64,000 bases of DNA from Geobacter argillaceus (lineage in GTDB: Bacteria; Desulfobacterota; Desulfuromonadia; Geobacterales; DSM-12255), in NCBI RefSeq assembly GCF_007830735.1, contig NZ_VLLN01000005.1:124001-188000 (forward strand). Direction: 5' to 3'. Positions 35,815 to 45,064 of the stretch are shown here, piece after piece. The translations under genes and the position numbers were made by a program. The notes under the pieces are model-generated. The model was not told the origin of the DNA. It made no database searches and saw only the letters and a program-made list of their open reading frames with translations. Numbering within the stretch: the stretch's first letter is position 1; the number at the start of each line of letters is the position of its first letter.

Positions 35815-36683
35815 CACTGCCTCCTCTGCCTGCAGGCCGGGTATGGCGGTTCGGGAATCGCTGTTACGACCTGAGCCGGCGCCCCCTGGTCATGGGGATA
35901 CTGAACGTCACTCCCGACTCCTTTTCCGACGGCGGCCGCTTCGATTCCCCGGAGAGCGCCGTTGACCGCGCCCTGGCCATGGTTGCGGAAGGGGCCGACA
36001 TCATCGACATCGGTGGCGAGAGCACCCGTCCCAATGTATCGCCGGTCTCCGCCGCCGCCGAACTGCGCCGGGTGGTGCCGATTGTCGAGAAACTGGCACC
36101 GCTCGTTTCCGTTCCGCTTTCCATCGATACCTACAAGGCGGTGGTGGCCAGGGAGACCATTGCCGTCGGGGCCGAGATCATCAACGATGTCAGCGGCTTC
36201 ACGTTTGATGATGACATGGCCGGAACCGTCGCCTCTTCAACTGCCGGAGTGGTCCTGATGCATACCCGCGGCCGGCCGACGGAGATGCAGCGAGATACGG
36301 TCTACACCGACCTAGTGAGCGAAGTGGCGGGCTGTCTTGCCGAACTGGTGGCCAGGACCGAAGCGTCGGGCATCGGCCGGGAGCGGATCGTGGTCGATCC
36401 CGGTATCGGGTTCGGCAAGAGTGTTGCCGGCAACCTGGAACTGCTGCGGCGTCTGGGTGACCTGACCGGAACCGGTTGCCCTCTGCTGGTCGGTACCTCC
36501 CGGAAATCGTTCATTGGTACCCAGCTGGGACGGGACGTTGATGAGCGGCTGTTCGGCACCGCCGCCACGGTTGCCGTGTCAATAATGAACGGTGCGCGGA
36601 TCGTGCGGGTTCATGATGTCCGGGCCATGCGCGACGTGGTGGACATGACCTGGGCGATCATGGGGGGCGGGGAGGTGGCCTGA
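35811..36683 (+). CDS. folP: Dihydropteroate synthase
   Basis: Joins 6-hydroxymethyl-dihydropterin diphosphate and p-aminobenzoate in folate synthesis. The signature [15 protein letters not shown], the DIGGESTRP loop and the C-terminal DVRAMRDVV are present. The 290-aa length is normal. The ATG overlaps the ftsH stop, the familiar ftsH-folP order of many bacteria. Confidence 0.96.
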   Translation: MTLPPLPAGRVWRFGNRCYDLSRRPLVMGILNVTPDSFSDGGRFDSPESAVDRALAMVAEGADIIDIGGESTRPNVSPVSAAAELRRVVPIVEKLAPLVSVPLSIDTYKAVVARETIAVGAEIINDVSGFTFDDDMAGTVASSTAGVVLMHTRGRPTEMQRDTVYTDLVSEVAGCLAELVARTEASGIGRERIVVDPGIGFGKSVAGNLELLRRLGDLTGTGCPLLVGTSRKSFIGTQLGRDVDERLFGTAATVAVSIMNGARIVRVHDVRAMRDVVDMTWAIMGGGEVA

Positions 36684-36712
36684 CCGCCAATAGCAAAGCG
36701 GATGGAGAGGGG

Positions 36713-37486
36713 ATGGCTGAACTCCTGCACAGATCGGACTGGTTGACGCATCTCGTTGATATCGCGCTGGTGGCCTTTCTCGTCTACCGTCTGGTTATCC
36801 ATCTCAAGGAAACGACGGCCATCCGTCTGCTCCTTACCCTTCCCATTGTCCTCATCGCCTACCTGCTGGCCCAGTTGAGTGACCTGCGCGCGTTTCAGTG
36901 GCTTTTGGACAACTTCCTCGGTTCACTGGTCGTCATCCTGGTGGTCATCTTTCAGTACGATATCCGCCGGGCTTTCCTCTCCTTCAGCAGAAACCATCTC
37001 GTGAAGCGGTGGGAACCGGACGAGGACGAGTCCCACGCCGTCATCGAGGAGTTGCTGGCGGCGGTGGAGGGGATGGCCGGCAAGCGGATCGGCGCCCTGA
37101 TCGTGGTCGAGCGTGAGGTGGCCCTGGATAACCTGATCGCCATCGGCACCGAGATCGATGCCAAGGTGACCAGCGAACTGATCTCTTCCATCTTCCTGCC
37201 GTATTCGCCCATTCATGATGGTGCGGTCATCATCCAGCATGGCAAGCTGACCAAGGCCGGCTGTTTTCTGCCGCTGACCCAGAACCCGGAGGTGGCCAAG
37301 GAGTTGGGGACCCGCCACCGGGCGGCCATCGGCCTGACCGAACTGTGCGATGCCGTGGTGATCGTGGTTTCCGAAGAGAGCGGCGGCGTGTCGGTGGTGG
37401 TTAGTGGCAGAATCACCCGGGATCTTGATCTCCAGGCGTTGCGCAAGGTGCTCAAGCGGCTGATCGAATCGAGGTGGCTGCAATGA
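36713..37486 (+). CDS. cdaA: Diadenylate cyclase CdaA (c-di-AMP synthase)
   Basis: Makes cyclic di-AMP from two ATP. Three N-terminal membrane helices precede the DAC domain, which carries DGA at residues 169-171 (SPIHDGAVI) and RHR at 201-203 (GTRHRAAIG). The 257-aa length matches CdaA/DacA. Downstream are a YbbR-domain protein and glmM, the same cdaA-cdaR-glmM order known in Firmicutes, where CdaR and GlmM modulate the cyclase and wall synthesis. Presence in a Gram-negative background is less common. Confidence 0.95.
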   Translation: MAELLHRSDWLTHLVDIALVAFLVYRLVIHLKETTAIRLLLTLPIVLIAYLLAQLSDLRAFQWLLDNFLGSLVVILVVIFQYDIRRAFLSFSRNHLVKRWEPDEDESHAVIEELLAAVEGMAGKRIGALIVVEREVALDNLIAIGTEIDAKVTSELISSIFLPYSPIHDGAVIIQHGKLTKAGCFLPLTQNPEVAKELGTRHRAAIGLTELCDAVVIVVSEESGGVSVVVSGRITRDLDLQALRKVLKRLIESRWLQ

Positions 37487-37884
37487 ACTGCATTGCTTCC
37501 ACCAACCGTATCTGGCTCATCCGACTGCTTTCCCTGCTGCTGGCCGTCGTGATCTGTCTCTTTGTGGACCTGGAACAGCAGGATGAGGCCGAACTGGCGG
37601 CAACTGTCCGGGTTGAGAATCTCTCCCCGGGACTGGTCATAACCGGCGGGCAGCTGCCGGCGGTGCGGGTGAGGCTTGCCGGCCCCAAGATCCTGCTCAT
37701 CCGCTACCAGGGGTTCTCTCCCATCCTTCCACTGGAATGCGGCGGCCTGCGGGAAGGGGTGACCAGGTTCGTGGGGCTGGAAAAAGGGGTGCGGGTTCCG
37801 GTCGGCATCCGGGTAGTCGGGGTTGTCCCGGCCACGGTTGAAATGAAGCTGCTAAAGCGTGACAAAGGAGGCAGGCGCCAATAG
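37483..37884 (+). CDS. YbbR-domain protein (CdaR-like)
   Basis: 133-aa protein with one N-terminal transmembrane helix ([18 protein letters not shown]) and a single short extracytoplasmic YbbR-like beta domain ([27 protein letters not shown]). CdaR proteins of Firmicutes have several such repeats; this one has about one and a half. The ATG overlaps the cdaA stop (ATGA), and glmM starts three bases after its stop, so it is a regulator candidate for the cyclase by position. Confidence 0.85.
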   Translation: MNCIASTNRIWLIRLLSLLLAVVICLFVDLEQQDEAELAATVRVENLSPGLVITGGQLPAVRVRLAGPKILLIRYQGFSPILPLECGGLREGVTRFVGLEKGVRVPVGIRVVGVVPATVEMKLLKRDKGGRRQ

Positions 37885-37886
37885 CC

Positions 37887-39242
37887 ATGAAGAAACTTTT
37901 CGGAACCGACGGAGTACGGGGGGTGGCCAACGTCTATCCCATGACCACTGAAATGGCCATGCAGATCGGCCGGGCTGCGGCTTACATCTTCAAGGACGGT
38001 AACCGCCGCCACCGGCTGGTCATTGGCAAGGACACCCGCCTGTCCGGCTACATGATCGAGAATGCCCTGGTGGCCGGCATCTGCTCCATGGGGGTGGATG
38101 TGCTTCAGGTCGGCCCGCTGCCGACGCCGGGGATTGCCTATATTACCTCGTCCATGCGGGCCGATGCCGGAGTGGTCATTTCCGCCTCCCACAATCCGTT
38201 CCAGGACAACGGCATCAAGTTCTTCTTCAAGGACGGCTTCAAGCTGCCGGACGAGATGGAGCTGAAGATCGAGGAACTGATTTTCTCCAAGAAGATCGAC
38301 TCGCTCCGCCCCATCGCCACCGAGGTGGGCAAGGCATACCGGATCGAGGATGCGATTGGCCGTTACGTGGTCTTTCTCAAGAGCACCTTTCCCAAGGAGC
38401 TTGATCTGGCCGGGATGCGGATCGTGCTGGACTGCGCCAACGGCGCGGCGTACAAGGTGGCGCCGGCGGTCCTGGGCGAGCTGGGGGCCGAGGTGATCCC
38501 CATCGGCGTGAAGCCCAACGGCACCAACATCAACGCCGGTTGCGGCTCGCTCCATCCCGAGATCATGAGCGAGGCGGTGAAGGAACACCGGGCCGACCTG
38601 GGGATAGCCCTGGACGGTGACGCCGACAGGGTGATCTTTGTGGACGAATTCGGCAATTCTGTGGACGGCGACCAGATCATGGCCATCTGCGCCACCGAGC
38701 TGATCCGGCAGAAAAAGCTCAGGAAGAACACCCTGGTGGCCACGGTCATGAGCAACATGGGGCTGGACATTGCCCTGCGCAAGGCCGGCGGCAAGGTGAT
38801 CAAGACCGCGGTAGGTGATCGCTACGTGGTGGAAGAGATGGTCAAGGGTGGCTACAACCTGGGTGGCGAGCAGTCGGGTCACATGATCTTCCTTGACCAC
38901 AACACCACCGGTGACGGGATGCTGTCGGCACTCCAACTGCTGGCCATCATCCGGCGGCAGGAAAAGACGCTCTCCGAACTGGCCGAGGTGATGATTCCCC
39001 TTCCCCAGGTGCTGGTGAACGTACGGGTGGCCGAGAAGAAGGATATCATGACCATCCCGGCAGTGGCCGGGCTGGTGCGGGACGTGGAGCAGAAGCTGGG
39101 GGACGAGGGGCGGATACTGATCCGTTACTCCGGCACCGAGCCTCTCCTGCGGATCATGCTGGAAGGGCAGGACAAATACCGGATTACCGGCTGGGCCAAG
39201 GATATTGCCGAGGCGGTTGAGACATCGATCGGAGGGAAGTAG
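37887..39242 (+). CDS. glmM: Phosphoglucosamine mutase
   Basis: Converts glucosamine-6-phosphate to glucosamine-1-phosphate for peptidoglycan and LPS precursors. The start [14 protein letters not shown], the phosphoserine loop [12 protein letters not shown] (Ser101), the metal loop DGDADR and the C-terminal [15 protein letters not shown] are all GlmM signatures. The 451-aa length is typical. It is part of the cdaA-ybbR-glmM set and is followed one base later by pdxJ. Confidence 0.97.
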   Translation: MKKLFGTDGVRGVANVYPMTTEMAMQIGRAAAYIFKDGNRRHRLVIGKDTRLSGYMIENALVAGICSMGVDVLQVGPLPTPGIAYITSSMRADAGVVISASHNPFQDNGIKFFFKDGFKLPDEMELKIEELIFSKKIDSLRPIATEVGKAYRIEDAIGRYVVFLKSTFPKELDLAGMRIVLDCANGAAYKVAPAVLGELGAEVIPIGVKPNGTNINAGCGSLHPEIMSEAVKEHRADLGIALDGDADRVIFVDEFGNSVDGDQIMAICATELIRQKKLRKNTLVATVMSNMGLDIALRKAGGKVIKTAVGDRYVVEEMVKGGYNLGGEQSGHMIFLDHNTTGDGMLSALQLLAIIRRQEKTLSELAEVMIPLPQVLVNVRVAEKKDIMTIPAVAGLVRDVEQKLGDEGRILIRYSGTEPLLRIMLEGQDKYRITGWAKDIAEAVETSIGGK

Positions 39243-39243
39243 G

Positions 39244-39963
39244 ATGGCACGACTGGGCGTCAACATCGACCACATCGCAACGGTCCGCCAGGCCAGGGGG
39301 GGCACGGAGCCCGATCCTGTGGCGGCGGCCGCCATTGCCGAGCTGGCAGGTGCCGACGGCATCACCATTCATCTGCGTGAGGACCGGCGCCATATCCAGG
39401 ATCGGGACCTGAAGCTGCTCAGGCAGACTGTGAAAACCAGGCTCAACCTGGAGATGGCAGCGACCCACGAGATGGTCGGCGTCGCCATTACCGTGAAGCC
39501 GGAGATGTGTACCCTGGTGCCGGAAAAGCGCCAGGAGCTGACCACCGAGGGGGGGCTGGATGTCCGGTATAATCTGGATCAGGTGAAGGCGTCGGTGGAG
39601 AGCCTGCAGAACGGCGGGATCGTGGTCTCCCTGTTCGTCGACCCCGACCCGGACCAGATCAAGGCAGCCACGAAAGCCGGGGCCGACTACATCGAAATCC
39701 ATACCGGCGCCTTTGCCGAGGCAAAGGAGTGGAAGGCGGTGGACCAGGAGCTGATCAAGATCGAAAACGCCGTCAAGCTGGCCCAGAAGCTGGGGCTCGG
39801 CGTCAATGCCGGGCACGGGCTCAACTACACCAACATCAAACTGATTTCCGCCATCCGCGGCATCGAGGAGTACAACATCGGCCATTCCATTATCTCCCGG
39901 GCCGTGCTGGTAGGGTTGGACAAGGCGGTGCGGGACATGGTGGAACTGGTACGATTCGTCTGA
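39244..39963 (+). CDS. pdxJ: Pyridoxine 5'-phosphate synthase
   Basis: Condenses 1-deoxyxylulose-5-phosphate with 3-amino-2-oxopropyl phosphate to form pyridoxine phosphate. The 239-aa protein begins [20 protein letters not shown] and has the [21 protein letters not shown] and GHGLNY segments of the family. The glmM coding end supplies GGAGG for the ATG at 39244. It ends the tilS-to-pdxJ run; a terminator follows. Confidence 0.97.
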   Translation: MARLGVNIDHIATVRQARGGTEPDPVAAAAIAELAGADGITIHLREDRRHIQDRDLKLLRQTVKTRLNLEMAATHEMVGVAITVKPEMCTLVPEKRQELTTEGGLDVRYNLDQVKASVESLQNGGIVVSLFVDPDPDQIKAATKAGADYIEIHTGAFAEAKEWKAVDQELIKIENAVKLAQKLGLGVNAGHGLNYTNIKLISAIRGIEEYNIGHSIISRAVLVGLDKAVRDMVELVRFV

Positions 39964-40000
39964 ACCTCACGAGTTGTTTGCTGAAAAAATATGCAATATG

Positions 40001-40032
40001 AAGGGCTGGTGCCGGAGACCAGCCTTTTTTTT
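40001..40032 (+). terminator. Rho-independent terminator after pdxJ
   Basis: The stem GGCTGGT/ACCAGCC is followed by eight T residues. Confidence 0.9.
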
Positions 40033-40099
40033 GTGCCATCATTTTGTGCTGTTCATCTAACGCATCGAATTCATTAATTGTGCTTTGCTTCTGAAACAC

Positions 40100-40115
40100 T
40101 GGCACGGCCTGTGCT
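40100..40115 (+). promoter_or_regulatory. Sigma-54 promoter of the exported-protein/APC-permease operon
   Basis: TGGCACGGCCTGTGCT matches the -24/-12 consensus strongly (TGGCACG, then GC 10 bases after TGG). Expected start near 40126, leaving a leader of about 140 bases. Confidence 0.8.
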
Positions 40116-40134
40116 TTAGCATGGAAACAGTGAG

Positions 40135-40224
40135 CCGGGCGCGACGAGTGCGCCGGAATAATGAATGACGATCAGTATGGCAAAGGCGCCATATCACCGC
40201 ACGGTGATAGGTGCCTTTTGTTTT
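40135..40224 (+). promoter_or_regulatory. Leader RNA with ANTAR-type hexaloop hairpin overlapping a terminator
   Basis: A first GC-rich hairpin lies at 40135-40156 (loop GACGAGT, not a perfect hexaloop). The second, TATGGC-AAAGGC-GCCATA at 40176-40193, has a 6-bp stem and a hexaloop with A at position 1 and G at position 4, the ANTAR signature. Its loop and right arm are also the left arm of a terminator: AAAGGCGCC plus TCACC (40182-40198) pair with GGTGA plus GGTGCCTTT, ending in TTTTGTTTT. The two folds exclude each other, so a bound ANTAR protein would allow read-through. Confidence 0.7.
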
Positions 40225-40266
40225 AATGCCGTTTTCGGCAAACAAACCCACGCAAGGAGGCTGGAA

Positions 40267-41076
40267 ATGAAGAAGTTGATTGCAACGACCGCACTGGCAG
40301 TAACCACCACCCTGGCAGCAGCAGGGGCAGCCCTGGCAACCCCCTCCACCCAGATCTGGATACCGTCGACGGATATCCAACCCTACAAGCAGTTCCACCT
40401 GAACATCGACAACTACTTCAGGGCATCGGGTGTGGCCAAGTCTGCTCCTACCACGACGGCCACCCGGGATGCCAACGTCATGGATATCGGACCGACCGTC
40501 GGCATCCTCCCCTTCGAAAAGGTGCAGGCGGAAATCGGCTTCGACTACCTAGTCATTGCCAACGATCCGAACGACAACCACCCGTTTTCCTTCAACGCCA
40601 AGCTCGGCACGCCTGAAGACTCCATCTGCAAATTCTCCCCGGCCCTGGCCGTCGGCATCTACAACGCCGGTCCGACCCAGGACTCGGGTACCGCACCGGG
40701 AGTCATTTCCGGTCAGAACATCGTCTATGCGCTTGCCGCCAAGACCCTCCCTGCCATCGGTCCGGTTCCTTCCCTCGGGCGGATCTCTGCCGGTTACTAT
40801 CGTGGTGCCAAAAGGGCTCTGATCAATACCAGCGGCAAAGCGGACAACGACGGGCTCCTCCTCTCCTGGGACCGGACCATGAGCGAGATCTCCGACAAGC
40901 TCTGGCTGGCGGTCGACTACATGAGCGGCCACAACGTGGACAGTGCCACGAACGTCGGCTTTTCCTGGAACTTTGCCAAGAACGTCTCCGTGATCTTCGC
41001 CTACGACATTTACAAGGAGAAGACCCTGGCCGGCAATAACACCTTCACCACCCAGCTGGACATCAACTTCCCGTAG
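40267..41076 (+). CDS. Exported protein of unknown function, possibly outer-membrane beta structure
   Basis: 269-aa protein with a clear signal peptide (KKLIATTALAVTTTLAAAGAALA, cut before TPS). The mature part has alternating strands with aromatic ends (FHLNIDNYF, AEIGFDYLVIAN, LWLAVDYMSG, VGFSWNFAKNVSVIFAYDIYKE, TTQLDINFP), like a small outer-membrane beta-barrel whose last residue is near-aromatic. I cannot name a family. AAGGAGG precedes ATG 40267. It lies behind a sigma-54 promoter and antitermination leader and ahead of an amino-acid permease, so uptake of a nitrogenous compound is a reasonable guess. Confidence 0.65.
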   Translation: MKKLIATTALAVTTTLAAAGAALATPSTQIWIPSTDIQPYKQFHLNIDNYFRASGVAKSAPTTTATRDANVMDIGPTVGILPFEKVQAEIGFDYLVIANDPNDNHPFSFNAKLGTPEDSICKFSPALAVGIYNAGPTQDSGTAPGVISGQNIVYALAAKTLPAIGPVPSLGRISAGYYRGAKRALINTSGKADNDGLLLSWDRTMSEISDKLWLAVDYMSGHNVDSATNVGFSWNFAKNVSVIFAYDIYKEKTLAGNNTFTTQLDINFP

Positions 41077-41094
41077 TGCCTCCTTCAATGTGAT

Positions 41095-41123
41095 GGGGGC
41101 TGGCCACCCGGCCCCCGGTTTTT
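41095..41123 (+). terminator. Weak terminator or processing hairpin between the exported protein and the permease
   Basis: The stem GGGGGC/GCCCCC is followed by GGTTTTT. It may reduce rather than stop transcription into the permease gene. Confidence 0.45.
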
Positions 41124-41203
41124 CGAGGGAAAGACTAAACGACAAACAGCGAAGGGAAGGGTCAACGGTGCCCCTTTCGAGACTTAATTGAAAGGAGCAT
41201 CCA

Positions 41204-43096
41204 ATGGCAAATGAACAACAACCCACCAGGGGGACCCTGGGGCTTACCGGCCTGACAATGAATGCGATGGCGCTGATCGCCCCCGGCGCCTTCCTGTGGC
41301 TCACCTTCCAGATGCAGTCCCTCTACGGCGCACCGATGGCCGGCAGCGCCATGTGGTTCGGCATCCTCTTCGCCCTGTTGCTCTGTCTGGCAACGGCCTA
41401 CAGTTATGCCGAGCTGTCCAAGCTCTATCCCGGTCCCGGTTCCTCGTACCTCTACGCGGAACAGGCGTTCCTGTCCAAGACAAAAGCCTTCAAGTTCGCC
41501 CGGATCGCCAAGTTCGTCACCGGCTGGGCCAGCCATCTCTACTACTGGGTCTATCCCGGGGTCATGGTCGGTGTCACCGCACTTCTGGCCGGATTCCTGC
41601 TGAACCAGTTCTGGCCGGACACCTTCAGCGGCACCTACAACAGCCCGCTATTCATGTGGCTCTTCTGTATCATCTTTGCCCTGGGCGTGGCCTACATCGC
41701 CTTCCGCGGCGTGACCGGGACCACGGCTGTCAACGTGGTGATCAACATCGTCCAGATCTCGGCCCTGCTGGTCTTCTCGGTGATCGCCATCGGTTACCGT
41801 ACCCAGCACCCCCAGGGTTCCACCGGCTACCACCTCTCCAACGGCGTGGCCGTGACCTACCAGGTCGCCCAGGAGCCGGTAAAGGACGACAAGGGACAGC
41901 CGGTGCCGGTCATGGTCGACGGCAAGCCGAGCCTGGACAAGGACGGCAAGCCGGTCTACCAGATGCAGGACATGAAGGACGAAAAGAGTGGGGACCCGAT
42001 CGGCGCGGACAAGGACGGCAAGCCGGTAAAGGATCTGAAGCTCGCCGCACCGTTTACCGTCGACTATGCCGATGGCGCAATCACCAAGGACGACAAAGGG
42101 GTTGAGACCTTCAACTACCACAAGGATGCGAAATCGGTCGTTGCCCCCCACGGCTTCAACTACATCTTCATCCAGGCGGCCATTGCCATCCTGATCCTGG
42201 TCGGTTTCGAGACCGTCACCGCCATGGCCGACGAAGCGAAAAACCCGAAAAAGGATGTGCCGAGGGCAGTGCTCCTCTCCCTGGTGATCCAGGGGGCGGT
42301 CTGCTACCTGATCGAGTACTTTGCCGCCAACTACATGCTGCACAACGGCTACACCATGCCGAACGCCGGCGCCTCGGGCGCACCGCTGGGCGACATGATG
42401 GTCATCACCGGCACCTGGCTCTTCGGCAGTGCCGCTGCCGGCAAGGCGTTCATGCTGGTCCAGGCCTTCACCGTGTTCCTTGCCCTCATCGGCACGACCC
42501 TTTCCTGCCTTTCCACCGGTGCCCGCGTCACCTACGCCATGGGGCGCGACGAAGAGGTGCCGTCCCACTTCGGCCTCCTCCACGGCAAGACCATGTCCCC
42601 GTACAAGGCGATCTGGGCACTGGCTGTCATCTCGGCGATCATCGGCATCGTTACCGTGTCGGTGTACCAGGGGGGAACGACCCCGGCGGCGCTGGACAAG
42701 CACAACTTCTGGTACAGCATCGGCATCTTTGCGCCGGAACTGTACGCCAAGCTCCCCAACACCCTGGTCATCGTCACCCTGATCAGCAATTTCGGCACTT
42801 TCCTGCTCTACATGATCACCTGCTGGATCGCCATGGTGGCCTTCAAGGAGCACCACACCTTCAACACCTTCAAGCATGTGGTCATCCCGGTTTTCGGCCT
42901 GCTGGCGAACTTCGTGATCATGCTCTTCTATCTGATCGGTCCGTTCATGGTGTCCGGCATGAGCTGGAAGGAACCGTACATCGCCCTTGGAGTCGTTGCG
43001 GTGTGGGGTATCTACGGCGCCCTCTACTTCCTCCGGGCCAGCAAGGCCAAGGGGAAGGAAGTGCTCTTGAGCAGCAGACCGGTGGTTTCCCACTAG
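41204..43096 (+). CDS. APC-family amino-acid permease with large repeat-bearing insertion
   Basis: 630-aa membrane protein. The N-terminal part (GLTGLTMNAMALIAPGAFLWL, YLYAEQAFLSK) and the later helices match the amino acid-polyamine-organocation family. Between the helix ending VFSVIAIGYRT and the helix IFIQAAIAILILVGFETVTAM is a hydrophilic insertion of about 110 residues with the phrase DKDGKPV twice and DGKP a third time. It probably faces outside the cell. Normal family length is about 450-500 aa, so the insertion explains the size. AAAGGAG precedes the ATG. Cotranscription with the exported protein is likely. Confidence 0.88.
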   Translation: MANEQQPTRGTLGLTGLTMNAMALIAPGAFLWLTFQMQSLYGAPMAGSAMWFGILFALLLCLATAYSYAELSKLYPGPGSSYLYAEQAFLSKTKAFKFARIAKFVTGWASHLYYWVYPGVMVGVTALLAGFLLNQFWPDTFSGTYNSPLFMWLFCIIFALGVAYIAFRGVTGTTAVNVVINIVQISALLVFSVIAIGYRTQHPQGSTGYHLSNGVAVTYQVAQEPVKDDKGQPVPVMVDGKPSLDKDGKPVYQMQDMKDEKSGDPIGADKDGKPVKDLKLAAPFTVDYADGAITKDDKGVETFNYHKDAKSVVAPHGFNYIFIQAAIAILILVGFETVTAMADEAKNPKKDVPRAVLLSLVIQGAVCYLIEYFAANYMLHNGYTMPNAGASGAPLGDMMVITGTWLFGSAAAGKAFMLVQAFTVFLALIGTTLSCLSTGARVTYAMGRDEEVPSHFGLLHGKTMSPYKAIWALAVISAIIGIVTVSVYQGGTTPAALDKHNFWYSIGIFAPELYAKLPNTLVIVTLISNFGTFLLYMITCWIAMVAFKEHHTFNTFKHVVIPVFGLLANFVIMLFYLIGPFMVSGMSWKEPYIALGVVAVWGIYGALYFLRASKAKGKEVLLSSRPVVSH

Positions 43097-43120
43097 GAAT
43101 ATTCCGGCTGTAACTTCAAG

Positions 43121-43153
43121 GGACGGTCACCTCCGGGTGGCCGTCCTGTTTTT
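43121..43153 (+). terminator. Rho-independent terminator after the APC permease
   Basis: The stem GGACGGTCACC/GGTGGCCGTCC is followed by TGTTTTT. Confidence 0.88.
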
Positions 43154-43202
43154 CACCCGCATCCTTCCAACGACGGAAGATACATGCTAGAGTCCCAAAC
43201 CT

Positions 43203-44996
43203 ATGGAACTTATCTACGCTGAACTCTCATCGCCAGGCCCGGTCCGCGATAACAACGAAGATTTCGTGGGCTTCTGGCAGCCGCAAACCCTGGAGGAAAA
43301 GCGCAGTCACGGCGCCGTGGCCGTGCTGGCCGACGGCGTGGGGGGGCTGAATCATGGCGAAGTGGCCAGCCAACTGGCCGTGGAAACCGCGCTCCAGACC
43401 TTTCGCGAAGCCCCTGACGGCAAGAGCCCGCAGCAGCTCCTCACCCAGATGTTCAACGCGGCCAATCTGGCGGTGTATGACAAGGGGATGGAGGACCACG
43501 GCAAATCCCGCATGGCAACGACCCTCTGCATCGCCGTGTTCCGGAACAACGAAGTCGTTGTGGGGAACGTGGGTGATTCCCGGGTCTACCTGGTCCACAA
43601 GGGGGAAATCAAACAGCTCTCCACCGACCATTCCTACGTCGGTATGCAGCAGAAATTCGGCCTCATTTCCGAGCAGGACGCCAAGACCAGCGAGCACCGC
43701 AATATCCTGACCCGCAGCGTCGGGCAGGATCCCGTGATCCGGGTCGACGTGGAGGACGCCACGGTAGGCAAGGGGGACCGGGTCGTGCTCTGCTCCGACG
43801 GTCTCTACACCCACGTCGCTGACAACGAAATCGCCGACATCGCGTCCCGCCTTTCTCCGGCCCAGGCCTGCCGCCAGCTGGTGGCGCTGGCCGAGCAGCG
43901 AGGCACCGATGACAACCTTTCCGTCCAGGTCATTCAGATCAATGACGTCGAGGAGATCACCTACTATCGGGGGGCACCGATGTACCACAAGCCGTCTGCC
44001 CCGTCCGACGGTTACGAACTCCATCCCGGCCAGACCCTGGACGAGCGGTTCTTCATTACCGAGACCATCAGCCGGAGCGGCATGGCGACCATCTTCAAGG
44101 CGACCGACCTGAAGACCAGGGAAACCGTGGCCGTGAAGGTGCCGTTCATGGAGTTCGAGAGCGATGCCGGTTTCTATGCGCGTTTCGAGCGCGAAGAAGA
44201 GATCGGCCTCCGCCTGGATCATCCTTACATCCTCCGTTTCGTTCCCGTGGAAGAGCACCGGAGCCGGCCGTACATCGTCACCGAGTATCTGCGCGGCTAT
44301 ACGCTGGCACATCTGCTGAACAATGTGCGACCGATGCCGGAGAAGGATGCGATCAAGCTGGCCAGCCGTGTCTGCGAGGCGTTGGCGTACATGCACGAGC
44401 ACGGCGTTATCCATCGCGACCTGAAACCGCAGAACATCATGATCTGCTACGACGGCACCATCCGCATCATGGACTTCGGCATCGCCAAGGCCGAAGAGGG
44501 GCGACGGATTACCTTTGCCGGTTTTTCGCCGGCAGTGGGGACTCCCGATTATATGGCCCCGGAACAGATCAAGGGGAAGCGCGGGGATGCGCGCACCGAT
44601 ATCTACAGCCTGGGCGCCATGCTGTACGAAATGGTGGTCGGTGCCACCCCGTTCGAGGGGGAGAATCTGTTCGTGGTCATGAACGCCCGTGTCACGGGCG
44701 ATCCGGTGGCCCCGCGGGAACTCAATCCGAACGTCTCGCCGCAGCTCGAAGAGGTCGTCCTCCACGCCATGGAGCGCGATCCGGCAAAGCGCTATCCCAC
44801 CGCCGCCGCCATGAAGGGGGAGCTGGACAATCTGGCCGCTGTGTCTTTGACCGGGCGTTGCGACCGGCTGCAGAAACCGACCGCTTTAAAGAACGGCTGG
44901 AACAAGGCACGCTGGGTCGTCCTGGCTGTAGTGATCATGGCCATTGTCTTCATCCTGTTGTTGCTGCTGATCCTCCAGCGTGGGCCGGCGCACTGA
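43203..44996 (+). CDS. PP2C phosphatase-Ser/Thr kinase fusion, membrane-anchored
   Basis: 597-aa protein. Residues 1-245 are a PP2C phosphatase (DNNEDF, LADGVGGLNHGE, GNVGDSRVYLV, CSDGLYTHV, RGTDDNLSV). Residues about 275-540 are a Hanks-type kinase: catalytic Lys in ETVAVKVPF, HRDLKPQN, DFGIAKA and APEQ. The Gly-rich loop is weak (SRSGMATIF). One helix close to the C-terminus (WVVLAVVIMAIVFILLLLLIL) anchors it, with only a few residues outside, so no external sensor is present. Kinase and opposing phosphatase in one chain suggest a self-limiting switch. The substrate is unknown. Confidence 0.92.
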   Translation: MELIYAELSSPGPVRDNNEDFVGFWQPQTLEEKRSHGAVAVLADGVGGLNHGEVASQLAVETALQTFREAPDGKSPQQLLTQMFNAANLAVYDKGMEDHGKSRMATTLCIAVFRNNEVVVGNVGDSRVYLVHKGEIKQLSTDHSYVGMQQKFGLISEQDAKTSEHRNILTRSVGQDPVIRVDVEDATVGKGDRVVLCSDGLYTHVADNEIADIASRLSPAQACRQLVALAEQRGTDDNLSVQVIQINDVEEITYYRGAPMYHKPSAPSDGYELHPGQTLDERFFITETISRSGMATIFKATDLKTRETVAVKVPFMEFESDAGFYARFEREEEIGLRLDHPYILRFVPVEEHRSRPYIVTEYLRGYTLAHLLNNVRPMPEKDAIKLASRVCEALAYMHEHGVIHRDLKPQNIMICYDGTIRIMDFGIAKAEEGRRITFAGFSPAVGTPDYMAPEQIKGKRGDARTDIYSLGAMLYEMVVGATPFEGENLFVVMNARVTGDPVAPRELNPNVSPQLEEVVLHAMERDPAKRYPTAAAMKGELDNLAAVSLTGRCDRLQKPTALKNGWNKARWVVLAVVIMAIVFILLLLLILQRGPAH

Positions 44997-45064
44997 CCCC
45001 GTGAAGGTCTCTCAACAGCAGAGGGTGAGACTGTCCGCAAAATGAGTAAGGAGAGGAGGTAAGA

